Shown here: positions 1-4,456 of the stretch, one piece after another | Layout: each line of letters starts with the position of its first letter | How positions within the stretch are numbered: the first letter of the stretch is position 1 | DNA from: an uncultured Solirubrobacteraceae bacterium | Lineage (GTDB): Bacteria > Actinomycetota > Thermoleophilia > Solirubrobacterales > Solirubrobacteraceae | Length of the DNA: 6,405 nt | Direction: 5' to 3' | Assembly (NCBI GenBank): GCA_955652215.1 | Contig: CATPAX010000163.1 | Span: 1-6,405 of the forward strand | Made by a program: the position numbers and the translations under genes | Notes under the pieces: model-generated | The model's input: only the letters and a program-made list of their open reading frames with translations | Database searches by the model: none | What the model was told of the DNA's origin: nothing

Positions 1-231
1 AGCGTCAACTCGTTTCATCACCAAGCGGTGGACCGCCTCGGCGACGGCCTGTGCGCATGCGCGTGGGCGCCGGATGGAACGATCGAGGGGATCGAGGATC
101 CAGCGCACGCATTCGTCGTGGCGGTGCAGTGGCACGCCGAGACGCTGCAAGGCGTACCCGGCCAACTGTCCCTCTTCCAGGAGCTCGTCGGAGTTGCCGC
201 CCGGTCGCCTCAGCTGCGACGAGCTGCGTAG
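1..231 (+). CDS. C-terminal part of a gamma-glutamyl-GABA hydrolase-like class I amidotransferase (peptidase C26 family), 5' end outside window
   Basis: The frame is open from the first base and gives 76 residues before a TAG stop. It matches the C-terminal end of the peptidase C26 / PuuD-type hydrolases, which cleave gamma-glutamyl amide bonds, for example releasing GABA from gamma-glutamyl-GABA in the cytoplasm. Visible hallmarks are the NSFHHQAVDRLG segment (partial residues 3-14), the WAPDGTIEGIED segment (22-33) and the catalytic motif QWHAE (43-47). The last supplies His45 (bases 133-135) and Glu47 (139-141) of the Cys-His-Glu triad. The usual QWHPE here has Ala for Pro. The nucleophilic Cys and the start lie outside the window, so activity cannot be judged. 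The gene is followed by a YbdK-type ligase, which fits a shared role in gamma-glutamyl compounds. The family is clear; the substrate is not, because these hydrolases vary in what they cleave. Confidence 0.85.
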   Translation, partial: SVNSFHHQAVDRLGDGLCACAWAPDGTIEGIEDPAHAFVVAVQWHAETLQGVPGQLSLFQELVGVAARSPQLRRAA

Positions 232-273
232 CCGGACAACTGATTGACGAGCGGGCTCGGATCGAGTTCGCCC

Positions 274-288
274 GAATTTCCGCAATTC
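274..288. repeat. Short AT-rich inverted repeat between the hydrolase and ligase genes
   Basis: GAATT at 274-278 and AATTC at 284-288 form a perfect 5+5 inverted repeat around a 5-base spacer. It is one of few AT-rich patches in this GC-rich window and lies 66 bases before the ligase start. It could be a small operator or part of a promoter region, but five-base arms can arise by chance. No T-run follows, so it is not a terminator. Confidence 0.25.
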
Positions 289-342
289 TCACGCCCGTTT
301 GTACACGTGGCCCAGGCCCAGAGCGATGCGCAGTCGTATCGT

Positions 343-348
343 GGGAAG
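343..348 (+). promoter_or_regulatory. Candidate ribosome binding site for the YbdK-type ligase
   Basis: GGGAAG lies six bases upstream of ATG 355. It is a moderate match to the AAGGAGG core and supports 355 as the start over the in-frame TTG at 244 and GTG at 307. Confidence 0.4.
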
Positions 349-354
349 CACCTC

Positions 355-1509
355 ATGGGCACCTCCCTTGGTCAGTCCCGGTTCCTGGCTGAAGCTCAGT
401 GGGCCGAGTGGAACACCACGGTCGATTCCTACAGCGTGGGAGTCGAGGAAGAGGTGATGCTGCTCGACCCGCAAAAGAGTTGGGGGCTGGCGCAGCGGAT
501 AGAGGACGTGCTGGAGGCGCTTCCCCCGGCGCTGGTCGGCTACATCAGCGCCGAGACGCATCAGTCGGCGATCGAGCTCAGGACCGATCCGCACCTATCC
601 GTGAGCGCGGTGATCGCGCAGCTGCGCCGACTGCGCAGCGAACTGGACACGGCGCTCGCTCGCATGGGCCTCGCGGCCGCGGCAGCGGGCATGCACCCGC
701 TGGCCCTTTGGTCCGAGACCGAGGTGACATCCGCCACCCGCTATCAGCAGATCCGACGCTCGATGCGAGCCCTCACTACCCGGGAGCCGACGTTCGCGTT
801 GCATGTCCACATTGCGGTCCCCGATCCCGAGCGCGCAATTGATCTCTACAACCGGCTCCGGGCCCACCTTCCGTTGCTACTGGGGCTGTCGGGCAACTCG
901 CCCTTCTGGCGCGGACGCGACGCAGGATTCGCCTCCACGCGCACGATCCTGTTCCAGGCCTTTCCGCGGACCGGGATGCCGCGACGGTACGGCTCCTACT
1001 CCGAGTGGGTGGAGACGGTCGACCTCCAGGTGCGGGCCGGCGCGCTCCCTGATCCGACCTTCCTCTGGTGGGACGTCCGCCCCCAGCCTCGCTTCGGGAC
1101 GGTCGAGGTCCGGGTGATGGATGCCCAGTCGCGGATTACCGAGACCGCGACCCTGCTGGCACTTGTCCAGTCGATCGCTCGCCTAGAGCTCGAAGAGGGC
1201 TATGTGTCAGAAGACATCGTCTCAGCGGAAGAAGTGCTGGCGGAGAATCGCTTCCTGGCCGCTCGCGATGGCGTTGATGCCCGCTTGATCGACACCACTA
1301 CCGAATCGCTGCGCCCGCTTCGCCGGCAGCTCATCGAGCTCCTCGAGTCCGTCCATCATCATGCCGCGGCCCTCGGTTGTTCGGAGCATGTCGGGCGGGT
1401 CGCGGCACTGGCAGCGGCTCCCGGTGCCACTCGTCAGCGAGCTCACCCCGCCGACGAGGCGGGGCTCGTGCGCCTGGTGGCCACGCTATCCGGCGATTTC
1501 ACGGACTAG
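355..1509 (+). CDS. ybdK: YbdK-type carboxylate-amine ligase (glutamate-cysteine ligase 2 / GCS2 family)
   Basis: This encodes 384 residues, close to the usual 370-400 for the family. These are cytoplasmic ATP-grasp-like ligases that join the gamma-carboxyl of glutamate to an amine; YbdK of E. coli has weak glutamate-cysteine ligase activity and its true substrate is uncertain. Hallmarks in order: VGVEEE (28-33), the start of the glutamate/ATP site; ETHQSAIELRTDP (67-79); GMHP (112-115); LHVHIAV (149-155); LSGNSPFW (178-185); FQAFPRTGMP (200-209); and WWDVRPQPRFGTVEVRVMD (238-256). All conserved acidic and histidine positions I can recognise are present, so it should be active. The frame is also open from TTG 244 and GTG 307, but ATG 355 has a nearby GGGAAG and puts GVEEE at a typical distance from the N-terminus. 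It follows a gamma-glutamyl hydrolase-like gene after 123 bases, so it may have its own promoter. It is not classical GshA, and substrate assignment is open. Confidence 0.9.
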   Translation: MGTSLGQSRFLAEAQWAEWNTTVDSYSVGVEEEVMLLDPQKSWGLAQRIEDVLEALPPALVGYISAETHQSAIELRTDPHLSVSAVIAQLRRLRSELDTALARMGLAAAAAGMHPLALWSETEVTSATRYQQIRRSMRALTTREPTFALHVHIAVPDPERAIDLYNRLRAHLPLLLGLSGNSPFWRGRDAGFASTRTILFQAFPRTGMPRRYGSYSEWVETVDLQVRAGALPDPTFLWWDVRPQPRFGTVEVRVMDAQSRITETATLLALVQSIARLELEEGYVSEDIVSAEEVLAENRFLAARDGVDARLIDTTTESLRPLRRQLIELLESVHHHAAALGCSEHVGRVAALAAAPGATRQRAHPADEAGLVRLVATLSGDFTD

Positions 1510-1566
1510 CCAGGCTTCGTAGCTGGGGTGCAGCACAGCTCGGGCCGACGTGTACGGTGGCCGCAT

Positions 1567-1586
1567 CTCGGGGCACGTCCCCCGGG
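1567..1586. repeat. GC-rich hairpin between ybdK and yceD
   Basis: CTCGGGG (1567-1573) can pair with CCCCGGG (1580-1586), with one T-G wobble, around the loop CACGTC. This makes a seven-pair stem that ends four bases before the -10-like hexamer at 1591. It occupies the place where a -35 box would lie. It could bind a regulator or slow transcription coming from ybdK. There is no T-run after it, so it is not a standard intrinsic terminator. Confidence 0.35.
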
Positions 1587-1590
1587 TTAC

Positions 1591-1596
1591 TACCCT
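1591..1596 (+). promoter_or_regulatory. Candidate -10 box for leaderless yceD transcription
   Basis: TACCCT fits the actinobacterial TANNNT -10 pattern. Seven bases separate it from GTG 1604, so transcription would begin at or next to the start codon and give a leaderless mRNA. There is no usable Shine-Dalgarno at a proper distance (AGAGG at 1598-1602 abuts the start), and no TTGACA-like -35 box 17 bases upstream. A second, similar arrangement occurs before rpmF. Confidence 0.4.
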
Positions 1597-1603
1597 CAGA
1601 GGG

Positions 1604-2122
1604 GTGTCCCCGCGTGCTGACACGTTCGATCTCGCGGGCTTGCGACTCAGCTCCGGTGAGGGAAGGCGTCTGCATCTGGACGTCGCGATCGACCCGTTCG
1701 TCCTCGGAGGCGAGACCTATCCGGTCGGCACGAGTCCCGTCCCGGTGCAGCTCGATGTCTCACGAACGACCGGCGCTGGATATGCGCTCCGGATCCGGTT
1801 CGAAGCGACGGTCACCGGGCCATGCATGCGCTGCCTGGAGCCCGCCGCGCCCACCTTCCAGCTGGAGGCGCGAGAGGTCTCACAACCCGGCGGCAGCGAC
1901 GAGCTCGACTCGCCGTACGTCGAGCAGGGCGTGCTCGATCTGCGGGCATGGGTGCGGGACTCCCTCGCGCTCGAGCTCCCCGCCTCGCTCCTGTGCGAGC
2001 CTGGTTGTGCCGGGCTGTGCTCGGTGTGCGGCGAGAACCTGAACCGTGCTGGCAGCGGGCATCATCATGAGCGCCCCGCCGATCCCCGCTGGGCGAAGCT
2101 TTCAGAGCTGCGGCTCGAGTAG
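1604..2122 (+). CDS. yceD: YceD / DUF177 family protein, linked to 23S rRNA accumulation
   Basis: This encodes 172 residues from GTG 1604. DUF177 proteins are found beside rpmF in many bacteria and are reported to be needed for normal 23S rRNA accumulation; the mechanism is not settled. Visible features: ADTFDLAGLRL near the N-terminus (5-15); ELGG-like turn LGGETYPV (34-41); central GPCMRCLEP (72-80); LDSPYVEQGVLDLRAWVRD (101-119); and a C-terminal block with Cys131, Cys135, Cys139, Cys142, GENLN (143-147), His153-155 and DPRWAKLSEL (160-169). Six cysteines and three histidines could hold zinc. The frame runs back to GTG 1550, but residues upstream of 1604 do not resemble the family and 1604 sits seven bases after a -10-like hexamer. 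rpmF follows after 41 bases, the classical yceD-rpmF order. The family call is firm; the exact start is likely but not proven. Confidence 0.9.
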   Translation: MSPRADTFDLAGLRLSSGEGRRLHLDVAIDPFVLGGETYPVGTSPVPVQLDVSRTTGAGYALRIRFEATVTGPCMRCLEPAAPTFQLEAREVSQPGGSDELDSPYVEQGVLDLRAWVRDSLALELPASLLCEPGCAGLCSVCGENLNRAGSGHHHERPADPRWAKLSELRLE

Positions 2123-2149
2123 CGCCGGTGCAGCGATCGAGTCGGCGGT

Positions 2150-2155
2150 TACACT
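2150..2155 (+). promoter_or_regulatory. Candidate -10 box for leaderless rpmF transcription
   Basis: TACACT is a good TANNNT -10 match and lies eight bases before ATG 2164. The region before the ATG has no purine-rich ribosome binding site, so a leaderless transcript starting at or just before the ATG would explain translation. The -35 position (about 2127-2132, GGTGCA) is a poor match. It shares the core GGTTAC (2147-2152) with the region before yceD (GGTTAC at 1585-1590). Confidence 0.5.
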
Positions 2156-2163
2156 GGCACGCG

Positions 2164-2358
2164 ATGGCCGTACCCAAGCAGAAACAATCTCACGCCCGCA
2201 CCGCTCAGCGCCGCGCGCAGCACAAGGTGCACGCGCCGGCCTACAACGCCTGCCCGCACTGTCACAGTCCCCGGCTACCTCACCGCGTCTGCCCGGTGTG
2301 CGGGACCTATAAGGGGCGCGAGGTCATCGCCTCCGAGACCGACGAGCAGTCCGGCTGA
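2164..2358 (+). CDS. rpmF: 50S ribosomal protein L32
   Basis: This encodes 64 residues, the normal size for L32, a small protein of the large ribosomal subunit. The N-terminus MAVPKQKQSHARTAQRR is the typical MAVPK-type basic start that threads into rRNA. A zinc ribbon follows, with Cys30-x2-Cys33 and Cys43-x2-Cys46, so this is the zinc-binding (C+) form rather than the cysteine-free form that some bacteria switch to when zinc is scarce. The segment GTYKGREVI (47-55) completes the family pattern. The frame is open from GTG 2128, but that would add a 12-residue tail absent from L32, so ATG 2164 is chosen. The gene sits 41 bases after yceD and 35 before plsX and probably also has its own promoter. 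Confidence 0.97.
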   Translation: MAVPKQKQSHARTAQRRAQHKVHAPAYNACPHCHSPRLPHRVCPVCGTYKGREVIASETDEQSG

Positions 2359-2393
2359 GGGCCGGCGACGGGGGATCTGACGGTTCTCCTCCG

Positions 2394-3455
2394 ATGGTGA
2401 CGGTCGCCGTCGATGCGGGCGGAGCGGATCTCGGGCCTCGCGAGGTCGCAGCCGGCGCGGAGCACGCGGTGGCGCTTGGGATCGCGGTCATGCTGTTCGG
2501 TCCGGCACAGGAGCTCGGCTCGGTAGCCGCCGGCGTCGAGGTGATCGACGCTCCCGTCTCGATCGCGAAGGCTGCCGATCCAGCGTTCGCAGTGCGCTCG
2601 ACGCCTGAGGCCTCGATCGTGCAGGCCGCGCGGGCCGTCGCCGACGGCCGAGCGCAAGCGCTCGTCTCCGGCGGCTCGACCGGCTCGGCGCTGGCGGCCG
2701 GGCTGTTCAACATGAAGCGAGACCGCGGTATCTATCGCCCGGCGCTCGCGTTACCGGTGCCTATGCCCGGTGGATCGCCGGTGCTGCTGCTCGACGTCGG
2801 TGCGAACGTGACCTGCCGACCGGAGCATCTTGTTCAGTTCGCCCACATGGGGGCTGGCTTCGCTCAAGCGGTCATGGGAATCCAGTCACCCCGCGTGGCG
2901 CTGCTGTCCAACGGCGAGGAGCCGGAGAAGGGAACGCCCGAACTGGTGAGCGCGCACGCGCAGCTTGCGGGCGACAGGGGAACCGGGCTCAGGTTCGTCG
3001 GGAACGTCGAAGGGACCCAGGTAACAGGTGGCGTGGCGGACGTCGTGGTGATGGACGGCTTCACAGGGAACATCACGCTGAAGCTGATCGAGGGCATATC
3101 GGCGCGAACGCTGCGCGCCGTCCGCGACGCGGCAATGGCGTCGCCGCGCGCGAAGCTCGGAGGGTGGCTGCTGTCGCCTGCCGTCCGTACTCTCCGCGAG
3201 CAGATCGATCCGGAAGGTCCGGGTGGTGCATACATGCTCGGCCTTCGGCAGCTCGGAGTGATCGCCCACGGGCGCTTCACCCGGCGCGGTTTCGCGCGGG
3301 CGATCGAAGTCGCAGCGCGAGGCGTTCAGGAGGACGTGATCGGCCGCACGCGGGCGGCGCTGGTGGCGGCGGGCGCGCTCAGGCATGCGCCGGGGACTGA
3401 CGACGAAGCCAGCGGCGCTGCGTCCGAGGCTCCGGCTACGGTGTCGCCGCGATGA
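2394..3455 (+). CDS. plsX: Phosphate acyltransferase PlsX
   Basis: This encodes 353 residues; the family is usually 320-350. PlsX turns acyl-ACP plus phosphate into acyl-phosphate, which PlsY uses to acylate glycerol-3-phosphate at the start of phospholipid synthesis; it is a peripheral membrane enzyme. Motifs in order: VAVDAGGADLGP (4-15), where most relatives have DAMGGD; SGGSTGS (92-98); LLDVGANVTCRPEHL (132-146); LSNGEEPEKGTPE (171-183); NVEG (204-207); DGFTGNITLK (221-230); GGAYMLGLRQLGVIAHG (277-293). The last 20 or so residues form an Ala/Ser/Pro-rich, probably disordered tail. ATG 2394 is the only plausible start apart from GTG 2397; no Shine-Dalgarno is visible and CTCCTCC lies directly upstream. 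The stop overlaps the acpP start (ATGA), so the two are likely translated together, which fits since ACP carries the substrate. Confidence 0.95.
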   Translation: MVTVAVDAGGADLGPREVAAGAEHAVALGIAVMLFGPAQELGSVAAGVEVIDAPVSIAKAADPAFAVRSTPEASIVQAARAVADGRAQALVSGGSTGSALAAGLFNMKRDRGIYRPALALPVPMPGGSPVLLLDVGANVTCRPEHLVQFAHMGAGFAQAVMGIQSPRVALLSNGEEPEKGTPELVSAHAQLAGDRGTGLRFVGNVEGTQVTGGVADVVVMDGFTGNITLKLIEGISARTLRAVRDAAMASPRAKLGGWLLSPAVRTLREQIDPEGPGGAYMLGLRQLGVIAHGRFTRRGFARAIEVAARGVQEDVIGRTRAALVAAGALRHAPGTDDEASGAASEAPATVSPR

Positions 3456-3751
3456 CTCGTGAGCAAGTCTTCTCGCTGATCCGCAAACATCTCGCGGACG
3501 AGCTCGAGCTGTCGCCGGAATCGATCGAGGAGGACAGTCGCTTCCGCGAGGACCTCGAAGCCGACTCGCTGGACCTCTACACACTGGTACAGGAGCTCGA
3601 GGACGCCTACGGGGTGAAGATCTCAGACGAGGAGGCGGCGAAGATCCTTACCGTCGGCCAAGCAGTCGATTTCGTCCTGGCCAGCGGCAGCGACCGATCG
3701 CCCGTCGCCGGGGAGAGCCCGACCGCGCGCACGGCGCTCGACAGCGAGTGA
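3452..3751 (+). CDS. acpP: Acyl carrier protein
   Basis: This encodes 99 residues. ACP carries growing fatty acids on a 4'-phosphopantetheine arm and hands them to FAS II enzymes and to PlsX. The attachment motif is EADSLDL (36-42), with Ser39 at bases 3566-3568. Helix I (about 3-16), the acidic helix II (about 39-53, LDLYTLVQELEDAYG) and the C-terminal helix (ILTVGQAVDFVLA, 65-77) are all recognisable, and the protein is strongly acidic as expected. It is about 20 residues longer than typical ACP (75-80) because of a polar tail after residue 77. The start ATG overlaps the plsX stop, and its own stop overlaps the GTG start of rnc (GTGA), so expression is probably coupled on both sides. No separate ribosome binding site is visible. 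A specialised rather than main fatty-acid ACP cannot be excluded, but the location favours the housekeeping one. Confidence 0.93.
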   Translation: MTREQVFSLIRKHLADELELSPESIEEDSRFREDLEADSLDLYTLVQELEDAYGVKISDEEAAKILTVGQAVDFVLASGSDRSPVAGESPTARTALDSE

Positions 3752-4452
3752 AGGCGATCGGCGAGCCGTCCTCCGAGCGCAGGGAGGCCGCCGGCCACGG
3801 CCTTCGCGAGCTGCTCGATGAGCTGCCCAGTGACCTGGTGTTGCCTGTGTTCACGCACGCGTCGTGGACGGCCCGGCGCTCAGAGTCTTACGAGCGGCTC
3901 GCGTTCCTGGGCGACAGCGTCCTTGCGCTTGCCGTTACCGCGCACCTCTATCCGCGCCTCGAGGCCGAGCATTTCGGAGCCGGGCGCCTCACGAAGATCA
4001 GGGCTCAAGCGGTGTCGGGTCGCTCTTGCGCCGCAGTAGCCGAGCGACTGGGGGTTCCCGAGCGCCTGGCCGTCGCCGCTCCGGCGGCCGTTGCCGGAAG
4101 CTTCGTCACCACTGAGCGCGTGCTCGCCTCGGTGATCGAGGCGGTGATCGGCGCTTGCTACCTGGCCTTCGGCTACGAGCCCACGGCTGAGGCGGTCGTA
4201 GATGCATTCGCCCCGGAGATCGACGACGCGCTCGAGAACCCAGTCGACTATAAGTCGGCGCTCCAGGAGCGGCTGGCCCGCCGCGGGGCGCTCGTGACCT
4301 ACGAGGTCATCGAAGAGCAGGGACCTCCACACGATCGTGTGTTTGCGGTCAGCGCGACGATCGACGGGGTGGCGGTCAGCCGCGGCAGCGGGCGCAGCAA
4401 GAAGGACGCCGAGCAGGAGGCCGCTCAGGCGGCGCTGGAGAACCTGGGGTGA
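3748..4452 (+). CDS. rnc: Ribonuclease III with variant catalytic residues
   Basis: This encodes 234 residues, normal for bacterial RNase III, which dimerises and cuts double-stranded RNA in rRNA processing and RNA decay. The N-terminal RNase III domain (about 18-150) contains FTHAS (35-39), YERLAFLGDSVL (48-59), GAGRLTKIRAQAVSG (77-91) and LASVIEAVIGACYL (126-139). A C-terminal dsRNA-binding domain (about 164-234) has DYKSALQERL, GPPHDRVF and GSGRSKKDAEQEAAQAAL. Compared with E. coli RNase III from memory, Glu49, Asp56 and Glu131 keep the equivalents of E38, D45 and E117. However, E41 is Ala52 (bases 3901-3903), E65 is Ala78 and D114 is Ser128 (4129-4131). Two of the four metal ligands are therefore missing, so activity may be weak, altered or lost; the dsRNA-binding part looks intact. 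The start GTG overlaps the acpP stop. Identity of the family is firm; catalytic competence is uncertain. Confidence 0.93.
   Translation: MKAIGEPSSERREAAGHGLRELLDELPSDLVLPVFTHASWTARRSESYERLAFLGDSVLALAVTAHLYPRLEAEHFGAGRLTKIRAQAVSGRSCAAVAERLGVPERLAVAAPAAVAGSFVTTERVLASVIEAVIGACYLAFGYEPTAEAVVDAFAPEIDDALENPVDYKSALQERLARRGALVTYEVIEEQGPPHDRVFAVSATIDGVAVSRGSGRSKKDAEQEAAQAALENLG
4447..4452 (+). promoter_or_regulatory. Ribosome binding site for smc, overlapping the rnc stop codon
   Basis: GGGTGA resembles the GGAGGTGA anti-16S complement, ends four bases before GTG 4457 and includes the rnc stop TGA. Ribosomes finishing rnc would therefore sit next to the smc start, which supports coupled translation and the choice of GTG 4457. 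Confidence 0.5.
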
Positions 4453-4456
4453 GAAC

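Noticed and set aside
53..62. Perfect palindrome GCGCATGCGC
   Set aside because: It is inside coding sequence, short, and likely by chance in GC-rich DNA.
248..259. CGAGCGGGCTCG hairpin as terminator of the hydrolase gene
   Set aside because: The stem is only 4-5 pairs with a tiny loop and no T-run follows.
244..354. In-frame TTG 244 and GTG 307 as starts for the YbdK-type ligase
   Set aside because: The added residues do not resemble the family N-terminus, and ATG 355 has a GGGAAG at a fitting distance.
1550..1603. GTG 1550 as the yceD start
   Set aside because: The extra 18 residues run through a GC hairpin and a -10-like hexamer and do not look like DUF177; GTG 1604 is preferred, though not proven.
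2128..2163. GTG 2128 as the rpmF start
   Set aside because: L32 normally starts MAVPK, exactly what ATG 2164 gives; the upstream part holds the likely promoter.
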